DNA of 6,455 nucleotides from positions 2,589-9,043 of the forward strand of contig PNBM01000067.1 of the NCBI GenBank assembly GCA_003135995.1, written 5' to 3'. The stretch comes from Ignavibacteriota bacterium. Lineage in GTDB: Bacteria; Bacteroidota; Ignavibacteria; Tepidaquicellales; Tepidaquicellaceae. The notes beneath the pieces are model-generated. The model made no database searches, was not told the DNA's origin, and saw only the letters and a program-made list of their open reading frames with translations. The position numbers and the translations under genes are program-made. Of the stretch, positions 1 to 6,434 are shown one piece after another (position 1 is the first letter of the stretch; each line of letters starts with the position of its first letter).

Positions 1-13
1 CATCGGGATTTCT

Positions 14-39
14 GATAAAATAACTATCGTTATTTTATC
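14..39. terminator. Perfect 11-bp hairpin overlapping the hydrolase stop codon
   Basis: GATAAAATAAC, a 4-nt loop and GTTATTTTATC form a perfect stem. The TAA stop and last codons of the hydrolase lie in one arm. Read on the minus strand there is no U-tract after it. Read on the plus strand a run of eight T follows 8 nt later (47-54), so it may stop transcription entering from the left. The stem is AT-rich and weak, so a terminator role is only a suggestion. Confidence 0.35.
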
Positions 40-1979
40 ATCAACATTTTTTTTGTTTCTACAAAATCTTTTGAAATCAATTTATAAAAATAAATGCCTG
101 ATGCCAATTTACTCCCGTCAAATTTTACTTCATATGTGCCGGGTTGTAATTTTTCGTTTACGAGCGTTTCAATTTCTCTTCCAAGAATATCGAATATTTT
201 TAATATAACAAAACCATTTTCCGTTTTCACTTTTCCGTTTTCTGAATTTGCTATTCCAAATTTGATTGTTGTGGATGGATTAAACGGATTCGGAAAATTC
301 TGTTCAAGCTTGTATTTATCCGGAAGATTGCTTGAAATTTGATTTACGGAAATTGGGATGAAGCCTATTAATGGTAATTGTACGTAAGTCGGATTGTATG
401 TATTCATATAAATCCGGTTCCTTGCTTTTACCAGCGATGGCAACACGTGAGGATTTGTCCTTAAGAAAGGGTCGTTTGATATGTTGTCAAGATTTGTAAC
501 TATTACCCTGATTTTATTTCCCGTTTTGAAAATATGTGAAGAAGAATTTCCGTAAAACGTAAGCTGTCTTATAACATTTGGAACTATGTTTCTTTCAGTA
601 TAATTCGCTCTTGTAATTATATCGCCACTGCCGTCGGATTTAATTTCCCAGATTTGAATGTTAAACTGAGCTTTGTTCGCAGAAGATAAATAATGAATAT
701 TGACCATCGGAGTTCCAATCATTCGTGTATCGGAAAGTAATGGCTTCGTATCAAAACATAACTGTGTCTTTGCGAATTTACATGCGAAAATTGAATCATT
801 AAATTCACGGTTAACTGCTTCGAGCATCGTTAAAGTAGTATCCTTTATATCGTTTACAAAAGCAATAGTATCCGATGGATTATTGTAAAAAAGTTCGTTA
901 TATAATCTTCCGTTTGGTTGTAAATAAAATTTAACGTCTGTTGTTCCGGCGGGTCGATATGTATCAGAATAAAATCTCTGCCACGTCCATTTATTATTTT
1001 GTCTCGGATAAACACTGGAAGCGTAAATAAATTGCGCGGAATCAAGAGACTGGTTTTGTTCATTTTGTAACCAGTAATCTGCCCACTCGCCGCTGATGTA
1101 ATCATAATAATCACATTCCGAAGCTGCTGAGTCCGCACCGTGTGCATCGTAAGTTCCGAAATACATTCTGTAAGGAGTGGTAATGTTATTAACCTGTTTT
1201 ATAAATCCGTACGGATTAAAAAATTTATCCTGCCAGCACATGCCTGCGAGAAAAGGTGTCGTGTTTTGATTAATCTTATTTACAAAATCTCTGTTCATCG
1301 GAACATAATATGCAAGGCTGTCCCACTTATCGGGAGTATCTGCAAGAATCCAGTTTCTGTATGCTCTTACTTGCGGAGTGTAATTAGCGATTGTATCTAC
1401 ATAACTAAGTGACCATAGCAGCGTCATCTTAACGCAATTATTTTCAATCCAGCTTGTTGCGAATTCCGGTGATGAGACATCCGAAACGATGCACCTGAGA
1501 TTCAAACCATTACAGCAAGCCATAAGTGGAATAGTTCCTCCCTGCGATGCGCCCATAGCACCTACCATATTGGGATTAACAATAGTTTCCGCTTTTACAT
1601 ACTGAGCGACTTTAATAAAATCGTTCATTTCAGTTGTACTGATTAAATTCGAAAATCCGGTTGAGTGCCCCTGCCCTCTCATTGAATAACATAAAGAATA
1701 ATAACCGTAACTTGACTGTTCGATAGCATCCGGAATGTAATCATTTTTTGAACCGCCGTATCCGTGACAGAATATCACGGCAGGCCATCCGGCTGAGGGT
1801 TTAACCGTGTCGGGAATAAATTTGGTGCAGTCAAGAATTACACCATCGTTTGTAGTGATAGTAAAATCTATTCTCTGTAATGGAAATCTTTTTTTGGTTC
1901 TTTGAGAAAATATATTTGTCGGATAAGCAAAAAGGATAAGAAGAAATAAAGAAATGAAAATTCTGTATCGATTTTTCAT
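30..1979 (-). CDS. Secreted S15/CocE-type alpha/beta hydrolase with PepX_C-like domain and type IX secretion tail
   Basis: 649 aa. Residues 1-26 form a signal peptide: a basic start (KNRYR), a hydrophobic core (FISLFLLILFAY) and probable cleavage near IFSQ. Residues about 37-300 are an alpha/beta hydrolase of the peptidase S15/CocE group: oxyanion-type HGYGG at 72-76, nucleophile elbow GASQGG with Ser145, probable acid Asp251 (CWQDKFF) and probable base His280 (YDAHG). Residues about 330-535 look like the beta-rich C-terminal jelly roll of X-Pro dipeptidyl-peptidase/CocE proteins. Residues 557-649 are a Por/type IX sorting tail (NFPNPFNPSTTI, then FDILGREIETLVNEKL and GIYFYKL). The family cleaves esters, amides or X-Pro peptides; the substrate here cannot be told. 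The product is inferred to be exported by Sec, then moved across the outer membrane by the type IX system. GGGGAG lies 3 nt before the ATG, a possible but close ribosome site. It stands alone, divergent from the dehydrogenase. An odd repeat-encoded segment sits in the tail (residues 578-590). Confidence 0.9.
   Translation of the reverse strand: MKNRYRIFISLFLLILFAYPTNIFSQRTKKRFPLQRIDFTITTNDGVILDCTKFIPDTVKPSAGWPAVIFCHGYGGSKNDYIPDAIEQSSYGYYSLCYSMRGQGHSTGFSNLISTTEMNDFIKVAQYVKAETIVNPNMVGAMGASQGGTIPLMACCNGLNLRCIVSDVSSPEFATSWIENNCVKMTLLWSLSYVDTIANYTPQVRAYRNWILADTPDKWDSLAYYVPMNRDFVNKINQNTTPFLAGMCWQDKFFNPYGFIKQVNNITTPYRMYFGTYDAHGADSAASECDYYDYISGEWADYWLQNEQNQSLDSAQFIYASSVYPRQNNKWTWQRFYSDTYRPAGTTDVKFYLQPNGRLYNELFYNNPSDTIAFVNDIKDTTLTMLEAVNREFNDSIFACKFAKTQLCFDTKPLLSDTRMIGTPMVNIHYLSSANKAQFNIQIWEIKSDGSGDIITRANYTERNIVPNVIRQLTFYGNSSSHIFKTGNKIRVIVTNLDNISNDPFLRTNPHVLPSLVKARNRIYMNTYNPTYVQLPLIGFIPISVNQISSNLPDKYKLEQNFPNPFNPSTTIKFGIANSENGKVKTENGFVILKIFDILGREIETLVNEKLQPGTYEVKFDGSKLASGIYFYKLISKDFVETKKMLMIK
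217..242. repeat. Two 12-bp direct repeats (TTTTCCGTTTTC) inside the sorting tail
   Basis: TTTTCCGTTTTC occurs at 217-228 and again at 231-242, a 14-bp period. On the coding (minus) strand the unit is GAAAACGGAAAA, giving the hydrophilic stretch SENGKVKTENG between the first conserved block of the tail and the FDILGRE block. The period is not a multiple of three, so the two copies are read in different frames (SENGK and KTENGF), yet the gene stays open. Confidence 0.75.
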
Positions 1980-2013
1980 AAACTCCCCAAAATATTTTTT
2001 TATTGAATTATTA

Positions 2014-2019
2014 ATTATA
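2014..2019 (-). promoter_or_regulatory. Candidate -10 box for the hydrolase gene
   Basis: On the minus strand this reads TATAAT, a perfect sigma-70-type -10, which would start transcription about 28 nt before the ATG at 1979. No convincing -35 (nor a Bacteroidota-type -33 TTTG) is found at the expected distance. In such AT-rich DNA a TATAAT is easily found by chance. Confidence 0.25.
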
Positions 2020-2022
2020 ATA

Positions 2023-2172
2023 AATCGTAAAATCAGAGCATAAAACTTAATTCTATTTTTGACCTGTATCTTATATGTGAGAAGTCAAATTCTACCGGTG
2101 CAAATATAGTTATTTATATAAATACAGTTTTATGCTCAAATAAATGTGTAATGTGCATATAATTTTACGATT
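2023..2172. repeat. Nested inverted repeat: two collinear 11-bp arm pairs
   Basis: AATCGTAAAAT (2023-2033) is the exact reverse complement of ATTTTACGATT (2162-2172). GAGCATAAAAC (2036-2046) is the exact reverse complement of GTTTTATGCTC (2127-2137). The left arms are 2 nt apart and the right arms 24 nt apart, so both pairs nest as one long stem with a one-sided bulge. The 14-bp palindrome 2111-2124 lies inside. It may be a decayed small mobile element, an operator or a structured leader; the sequence does not decide. Confidence 0.5.
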
Positions 2173-2342
2173 AAATGTGTAAACCTCAACCGATTTATTA
2201 TGCAAATTTCGTTCCAAATATTGAAATAATGATGTTAAATATTAATTGCTTAAAATATCAATAATTTAATTCGCTCATTCGCATATTAAATTTAACTAAA
2301 AATATATTTTAAATCAAAAAATATAGTGCGAATACTATTGTT

Positions 2343-2374
2343 TTGAATGCTCTCACTATGTTATTTTATATAAT
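2343..2374 (+). promoter_or_regulatory. Candidate promoter for the short-chain dehydrogenase
   Basis: TTGAAT (2343-2348) resembles a -35 box. It is followed by TATATA (2367-2372, 18-bp spacer), overlapping a perfect TATAAT (2369-2374, 20-bp spacer). This predicts a leader of roughly 100 nt before the ATG at 2483. An alternative is the Bacteroidota-style -7 match TAGATTTG at 2437-2444, which lacks an upstream TTTG. If that one is used, transcription would start too late for the upstream ATG at 2447. Confidence 0.3.
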
Positions 2375-2482
2375 AATTAAATTTTGGATATCTTAATTCA
2401 GTAATAAAAATAAAACGAAATTAATAACTTCAAAAATAGATTTGATATGTATAATTTATTAAAAAATAATATTACTCAGAAT

Positions 2483-3247
2483 ATGAATAAGTGGAATCTG
2501 AATAACAAAAAAGCATTAGTAACGGGCAGTACAAAGGGAATTGGAAAAGCAATAGTTGATGAATTTATTTCTCTTGGCGCGGAAGTTTTTATTGTTTCGA
2601 GAAATCAGAAAGAAGTTGAAAATATTATAAAAGAATATGCTATAAAAGGAATTACGGTAGAGGGAATTTCTGCGGATTTAAGCAAAAAGGAAGAGCGTTT
2701 GAAACTATTTAATTTTGTAAAAGAGAAATGGGGTGCTCTCGATATTCTCGTTAACAATGCCGGAACAAACATACGGAAAAAAACTATAGATTTTACAGAC
2801 GGGGATTATGATTTTTTATTATCAACGAATCTTGGTTCTACGTTTGATATGTGCCGATTGTTTTATCCTTTTTTAAAAAAATCGGAGCAGGGAAATATCG
2901 TGAACATAGCATCGGTGGCGGGATTAACGTCATTGAGAACCGGTTCAATATATGCAATGACCAAAGCCGCTATAATACAGTTGACAAAAAATTTAAGCGT
3001 CGAATGGGCGGGAGATAACATAAGGGTGAATGCCGTTGCTCCGTGGTTTTTCAAAACTACTTTGAACAAAGTCATTCTAGAGCGCGAAGATTTTTACAAT
3101 GATGTAATGGCAAGAACACCTATGAAAAGGCTCGGTCAGGTCGAAGAACTCGCAAATCTCGTTGCATTCCTCGTTATGCCCGCATCATCATACATAACGG
3201 GACAATGCATATCCATAGACGGAGGATTTACAGTGTATGGGTTCTGA
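2483..3247 (+). CDS. Short-chain dehydrogenase/reductase, tropinone-reductase-like
   Basis: 254 aa from the ATG at 2483. An in-frame ATG at 2447 would add 12 polar residues ([12 protein letters not shown]) before the usual SDR start, so I prefer the internal one; neither has a clear ribosome site. This is a classical SDR. The Rossmann glycine motif TGSTKGIG is at 14-21, NNAG at 91-94, and the catalytic tetrad is Asn116, Ser144, Tyr157 and Lys161 (YAMTK). Lys18 and Arg40 (VSR) are the kind of basic residues that favour NADP(H) over NAD(H). Blocks such as [21 protein letters not shown] and [10 protein letters not shown] resemble the tropinone-reductase-like branch, best known in plants but also found in bacteria. 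It probably reduces a ketone or oxidises an alcohol in the cytoplasm; the substrate is unknown and tropane chemistry should not be assumed. It is single, and converges on lhgO. Confidence 0.9.
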   Translation: MNKWNLNNKKALVTGSTKGIGKAIVDEFISLGAEVFIVSRNQKEVENIIKEYAIKGITVEGISADLSKKEERLKLFNFVKEKWGALDILVNNAGTNIRKKTIDFTDGDYDFLLSTNLGSTFDMCRLFYPFLKKSEQGNIVNIASVAGLTSLRTGSIYAMTKAAIIQLTKNLSVEWAGDNIRVNAVAPWFFKTTLNKVILEREDFYNDVMARTPMKRLGQVEELANLVAFLVMPASSYITGQCISIDGGFTVYGF

Positions 3248-3268
3248 AAAAAGTGTTACTTTATTAAC

Positions 3269-3307
3269 CTCATTCCCAATCCCTGATCGGGAATGTATAA
3301 TAAAATT
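3269..3307. repeat. Palindromic repeat, copy 1 of 2
   Basis: A 39-bp unit starting CTCATTCCCAATC. Its core is an imperfect palindrome, arms CATTCCCAATC and GATCGGGAATG around CCT (3271-3295), with one mismatch that becomes a G-U pair in the minus-strand RNA. It lies 21 bp after the dehydrogenase stop. The hairpin could act as a terminator or mRNA end protector for the convergent genes, but no U-tract follows directly. Confidence 0.8.
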
Positions 3308-3322
3308 ATTTTCATTTTTGCT

Positions 3323-3361
3323 CTCATTCCCAATCCCTGATTGGGAATGTAAAATAAAATT
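3323..3361. repeat. Palindromic repeat, copy 2 of 2, overlapping the lhgO 3' end
   Basis: It matches copy 1 at 37 of 39 positions with a 54-bp period. Its core, CATTCCCAATC-CCT-GATTGGGAATG (3325-3349), is a perfect palindrome with 11-bp arms. It contains the lhgO stop codon and encodes that protein's last 11 residues (FYFTFPIRDWE). It resembles dispersed REP-type elements; whether it is repeated elsewhere in the genome cannot be seen here. Confidence 0.85.
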
Positions 3362-4619
3362 TTTTCAATCGCTCTAACGCCTTTTCTGCAATTGTATCAC
3401 CTATTGATAGCGACGCTGTCGCTGCAGGTGACGGCGCATTACAAACGTGTATCACTCTTTCGTTCTCAACGAATAAAAAATCATCGACTAAATTTCCATT
3501 TACATCGCAAGCCTGTGCCCTTACACCTGCGCCGCCCGTTTCCAAATCGCCCGATTTAATTTCGGGAAGAAGTTTTTGCAAAGCTTTCACAAAAGCAGGT
3601 TTTGAAAATGAACGGTAAAACTCTCCGAAGCCGATTTTCCAGTATTTTTTTGCTACTGTCAGAAAACCTTTCCAGAATATGCTTTCGGCTAAATCTTTGA
3701 AATCAATATCCGTTTTTTTATATCCTTCACGCTTAAAAGCGAAGACTGCATTGGGTCCGGCTTCCACCGCACCATCGATGCCTCTTGTAAAATGAACCCC
3801 AAGGAAAGGAAACTGAGGGTCGGGAACGGGATAAATTAAATTTTTTACCAGATATCTTTTTTCTTTTTTAATCGTAAAATATTCACCCCGGAAAGGAATT
3901 ATCTTAATATTCAAATTATCGTTATTCAGTTTTGCAACACGGTCTGATTGCAAACCGCAGCAGGTGATTAACAATTTACAATTAAAAGTAAAATTATTTG
4001 TAGAGACAGAAACAATTTTATGTGCAGGGGTTAGAAACTTGGGTTCGGTGTATAATGCGGAACCCGCAGGAATATTCTTATTATCATCTATATATTCCAA
4101 TTTTTCATTAAAAAATATTTCTGCACCTTTATCTTTAATCAAACCTGCAAGTTTCTCCGAAACAATTTTATAATCTATAATTCCGGTTTGCGGAACAAGT
4201 ATTCCTTTTATTCCATTTACGTGAGGTTCGAATTCCTTTAATTCATCTGATGATAGTTCCTTTAAATTTTCGAGCCCGTTCTGCTTTCCGCGCTCGAACA
4301 GGTTATTTAATCCCGGAATTTCTTTTTCAGTCGTTGCAACTATCACTTTACCGCATATCTCATAAGGGATTTCGTTTTTATCGCAAAATTCAAGAAGCAT
4401 TTTATATCCGCGCCGGCAGTTCGTTGCTTTCAGGCTTCCGTGTTTATAATAAATTCCGGAATGTATCACGCCGCTGTTGTTTCCCGTCTGATGTTTCGAT
4501 ACTCCGCTTTCTTTTTCTATTATGCAGATTTTTAAATGAGGATTTTTTTCTAATAGCTTATATGTTGTGGCAAGTCCGACAATTCCCGCACCGGCTACAA
4601 TGATGTCAAAATTATTCAT
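3324..4619 (-). CDS. lhgO: L-2-hydroxyglutarate dehydrogenase/oxidase (LhgO family, FAD-dependent)
   Basis: 431 aa. The enzyme oxidises L-2-hydroxyglutarate to 2-oxoglutarate using FAD and, in characterised homologues, feeds electrons to membrane quinone. The FAD-binding Rossmann motif GAGIVG is at 10-15, with Glu35 at the end of the second strand. Family blocks are HQTGNNSGVIHSGIYY (43-58), PFRGEYF (242-248), LIYPVPDP...PFLGVHFTR (261-279), GPNAVFAFKREGY (288-300), GVRAQA (365-370), DDFLF (379-383) and NAPSPAATAS (394-403). These match E. coli LhgO as I remember it, so the family call is firm. Two oddities: residues about 182-200 form an extra GC-richer segment in the middle, and the last 11 residues come from an intergenic repeat, while the conserved part ends near residue 418. 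GNAT lies 230 bp upstream on the same strand; linkage is uncertain. Confidence 0.93.
   Translation of the reverse strand: MNNFDIIVAGAGIVGLATTYKLLEKNPHLKICIIEKESGVSKHQTGNNSGVIHSGIYYKHGSLKATNCRRGYKMLLEFCDKNEIPYEICGKVIVATTEKEIPGLNNLFERGKQNGLENLKELSSDELKEFEPHVNGIKGILVPQTGIIDYKIVSEKLAGLIKDKGAEIFFNEKLEYIDDNKNIPAGSALYTEPKFLTPAHKIVSVSTNNFTFNCKLLITCCGLQSDRVAKLNNDNLNIKIIPFRGEYFTIKKEKRYLVKNLIYPVPDPQFPFLGVHFTRGIDGAVEAGPNAVFAFKREGYKKTDIDFKDLAESIFWKGFLTVAKKYWKIGFGEFYRSFSKPAFVKALQKLLPEIKSGDLETGGAGVRAQACDVNGNLVDDFLFVENERVIHVCNAPSPAATASLSIGDTIAEKALERLKKFYFTFPIRDWE
4020..4076 (-). other. Possible in-frame insert in lhgO (residues about 182-200)
   Basis: This segment encodes NIPAGSALYTEPKFLTPAH, between LEYIDDN and the strand FTFNCKLLITCCG. 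Compared from memory with E. coli LhgO, the loop here is longer by roughly 17-19 residues. It is about half G+C, against roughly one third nearby, and holds an inverted pair GGGTTC (4041-4046)/GAACCC (4060-4065). This resembles the way short palindromic elements sit inside genes in other bacteria (Rickettsia palindromic elements); the comparison is an inference. Confidence 0.45.
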
Positions 4620-4632
4620 CGGTTTATAATTG

Positions 4633-4638
4633 ATTATA
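4633..4638 (-). promoter_or_regulatory. Candidate -10 box for lhgO
   Basis: The minus strand reads TATAAT, preceded directly by TG (TTTTGTATAATC). A start there would leave only about 7 nt before the ATG at 4619, almost leaderless. TTGACT lies upstream (4669-4674) but 30 nt from the -10, too far to pair with it. Weak evidence. Confidence 0.25.
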
Positions 4639-4752
4639 CAAAATTGCAGTAATAAAAAGTTTTTTGTAAGTCAAAATTTATTTTTGGTATTCTGTTTTCA
4701 AGACTCCAGAGATTGTTTAAAAATGAAAATATTAATGTTCTTGCTCAATTGC

Positions 4753-4770
4753 CACGAGCTTTAGCTCGTG
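4753..4770. repeat. REP-like hairpin 1 (CACGAGC-TTTA-GCTCGTG)
   Basis: A perfect 7-bp stem with a TTTA loop, extendable to 8 bp with a 2-nt loop. It is GC-rich in an AT-rich spacer, between the GNAT stop and the lhgO start. Such short stems with a TTTA/TAAA loop resemble dispersed REP elements. It could also stabilise or end the GNAT transcript. Confidence 0.75.
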
Positions 4771-4789
4771 CATAATTTATCACAAATTC

Positions 4790-4801
4790 GGGCTTTAGCC
4801 C
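4790..4801. repeat. REP-like hairpin 2 (GGGC-TTTA-GCCC)
   Basis: A 4-bp all-GC stem with the same TTTA loop as the hairpin 20 bp to its left, but a different stem sequence. The pair looks like a small two-unit REP cluster. It lies 48 bp past the GNAT stop on the minus strand. Confidence 0.65.
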
Positions 4802-4849
4802 ATAATCAGTTCTCATTTCAACACTCCACATTGTAACTCATTCCAATCT

Positions 4850-5458
4850 TCAAATCGATTTAAACATCGAATAACCCGTAAGTTCATAAAATTCAAATTC
4901 TTGAACAACTTCATATCCAAGCCTCTTATATAAATTTACATTCCTGATATTCGTAGTATCTAACGCCGTTCCCTTTGCAGTAGGATGTTTCAAGCATTCG
5001 GGTTCAACGGATAGCATTAATTTTGTTCCGATGCCGCGCCCCTGCATTTCGGGATTTACCGCAAGTTCGTTTAAATAAAAATGCGGAACTTCAGGTCTGT
5101 ATTTTCCGCTCGTCATAGCATATTCCCCGATAAATTTAATCCTTTCATTATTCGCTTTTCTTCTCATTTCATTTACAGCGAAATCCAATTTATCAGACCA
5201 ATTATGATTGCTTTCCGGTGTCGTGTAAATTAAAGCACCTGCAAGTTTATCATCAACAAATGCCCCGTGCATTTTTAAATTCATTTCGGGTAAAATTGAT
5301 AAAACTACGAGCTCATAAACCAATTTTGTTATTCTTTCTCTTTCTATTTCTTCAGGGAAAGCGAAAATATGCAGCGGGTCACTTATAAATGCTGCGGTAA
5401 AAATTTGTACCGCTTCTTCGTTATGAAAAGAAGACACTGACTTTATTGAAAAATTCAT
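4850..5458 (-). CDS. GNAT-family N-acetyltransferase
   Basis: 202 aa. The acetyl-CoA-binding motif A is clear: FYLNELAVNPEMQGRGIGTKLM (127-148 overall), with the pyrophosphate loop QGRGIG at 139-144. Motif B follows as NVNLYKRLGYEVV (173-185). The N-terminal part (FTAAFISDPLHIFAFP, 20-35) resembles GNATs that begin with a conserved 'AF..DP' block. The protein transfers an acetyl group from acetyl-CoA to an amine; substrate unknown, and GNAT sequence alone rarely shows it. No signal peptide or membrane segment, so cytoplasmic. The start has an A/T-rich leader with no Shine-Dalgarno. It is divergent from the enoyl-CoA hydratase gene (163 bp between starts) and upstream of lhgO. Confidence 0.88.
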   Translation of the reverse strand: MNFSIKSVSSFHNEEAVQIFTAAFISDPLHIFAFPEEIERERITKLVYELVVLSILPEMNLKMHGAFVDDKLAGALIYTTPESNHNWSDKLDFAVNEMRRKANNERIKFIGEYAMTSGKYRPEVPHFYLNELAVNPEMQGRGIGTKLMLSVEPECLKHPTAKGTALDTTNIRNVNLYKRLGYEVVQEFEFYELTGYSMFKSI

Positions 5459-5621
5459 AAATAAAATTAACTATATCGTAAATCAGATTACAGGAAAAAA
5501 TCAAATAACAGATTATTTTATTAAACTTTTGAACATTATTTTCAGTTTCATTGAATACACTTAAATTTCATTGTTATTAAAGAGTAATGTATTTAAATTC
5601 AGTCACAAAAATTATAAAACT

Positions 5622-6434
5622 ATGGAAAACAAATTACATTTAACGATGCCGCGTAAGCATATACTTGTTACCGAAATTGAAAATCCGGTAGGATTAAAGG
5701 TAGGAATGATTCAGTTAAACAGACCCGATGTTTTGAATGCCCTTAACATCGAGTTGATGAAAGAACTTGTTGAAACACTCGAATCCTTCGATATGGATTC
5801 TGAAATCGGATGCATGGTCATTACCGGCAGCCAGAAGGCATTCGCAGCAGGAGCAGATATAAACGAAATGGCTGAAGCAAGCACTGTTGAAATGATTAAG
5901 CGTGACCAGTTTGCGACCTGGGACAGAATTATGAAAATTAAAAAACCGGTTATTGCATCGGTGAGCGGGTATGCACTCGGAGGCGGATGTGAACTTGCAA
6001 TGTCCTGTGACATGATTTTTGCGGCTGAAGGTGCAAAATTCGGACAGCCGGAAATTAATCTCGGAATAATTCCCGGTGCGGGTGGTACACAAAGATTAAC
6101 TCGTGCAATAGGTAAGGTGCGCGCGATGGAAATGATTATAACCGGAAAAATGTATTCTGCTAAAGAAATGTTTGACGCCGGGCTTCTTACGGCAGTCTTT
6201 GCCGACGATGTTTACCTTGATGAAACAATTAAGGTAGCAAAAGAAATTTCAAATAAACCTGCAATTGCCGTTCAGCTTGCTAAGGAATGTATAATGAAAG
6301 CGTATAACACAACGATTGAAGACGGAATACAATTTGAGAGAAGAAATTTTTATCTGCTTTTTTCGAGTGAAGATAAAATCGAAGGGATGAAAGCGTTCAT
6401 TGAAAAAAGAAAACCTGTGTGGAAAAATAAATAA
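5622..6434 (+). CDS. Enoyl-CoA hydratase (crotonase family)
   Basis: 270 aa from the ATG at 5622. An in-frame TTG at 5571 would add 17 residues and is unlikely. A second ATG at 5646 would give 262 aa, nearer the usual length of about 260, and cannot be excluded. The protein hydrates trans-2-enoyl-CoA to 3-hydroxyacyl-CoA, the second step of beta-oxidation. Crotonase signatures: LNRPDVLNAL (32-41), the oxyanion-hole/CoA segment AFAAGADINEM (73-83), GYALGGGCELAMSCD (116-130) and GQPEINLGIIPGAGGTQRL (141-159). Both glutamates used by true hydratases are present, Glu124 (CELAM) and Glu144 (QPE), so hydratase activity is better supported than isomerase or dehalogenase. Inferred cytoplasmic. No beta-oxidation partner lies in the window; the next gene downstream is not seen. 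Possible promoter elements TTGAAT (5551-5556) and TATTAA (5575-5580) are weak. Confidence 0.94.
   Translation: MENKLHLTMPRKHILVTEIENPVGLKVGMIQLNRPDVLNALNIELMKELVETLESFDMDSEIGCMVITGSQKAFAAGADINEMAEASTVEMIKRDQFATWDRIMKIKKPVIASVSGYALGGGCELAMSCDMIFAAEGAKFGQPEINLGIIPGAGGTQRLTRAIGKVRAMEMIITGKMYSAKEMFDAGLLTAVFADDVYLDETIKVAKEISNKPAIAVQLAKECIMKAYNTTIEDGIQFERRNFYLLFSSEDKIEGMKAFIEKRKPVWKNK

Larger units (their letters stand above)
1980..2446. other. AT-rich divergent intergenic region
   Basis: 467 bp between the divergent hydrolase and dehydrogenase starts. I see no open frame with a recognisable product and no tRNA or other RNA gene. It holds candidate promoters for both genes, a perfect 14-bp palindrome TATTTATATAAATA at 2111-2124, a pair TTTGAC (2058-2063)/GTCAAA (2084-2089), and a nested long-range inverted repeat (2023-2172). 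The rest is low-complexity A/T sequence. Confidence 0.6.

Noticed and set aside
854..1412. Open frames of 97 aa (minus, 854-1147) and 90 aa (plus, 1140-1412) within the hydrolase gene
   Set aside because: They overlap a gene with clear family motifs along its length, show no domain of their own, and have the composition of out-of-frame translation.
2437..2444. TAGATTTG as a Bacteroidota -7 promoter element
   Set aside because: No TTTG is found at the -33 distance, so it is kept only as an alternative in the promoter entry.
3269..3361. A CRISPR array at the convergent junction (two similar repeats with a 15-bp gap)
   Set aside because: Only two copies, a gap far too short for a spacer, and no cas gene; a palindromic dispersed repeat fits better.
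4250..4603. 117-aa plus-strand open frame opposite lhgO
   Set aside because: It is antisense to the conserved FAD-binding half of lhgO and its translation has no recognisable motif.
2483..4619. A functional pair of dehydrogenase and L-2-hydroxyglutarate oxidase
   Set aside because: The genes converge with repeats between them, so they are not co-transcribed, and the dehydrogenase shows no sign of acting on 2-hydroxyglutarate.
5711..6092. 100-aa and 125-aa minus-strand open frames opposite the enoyl-CoA hydratase
   Set aside because: Both are antisense shadows of highly conserved crotonase motifs, without a plausible start context or family.
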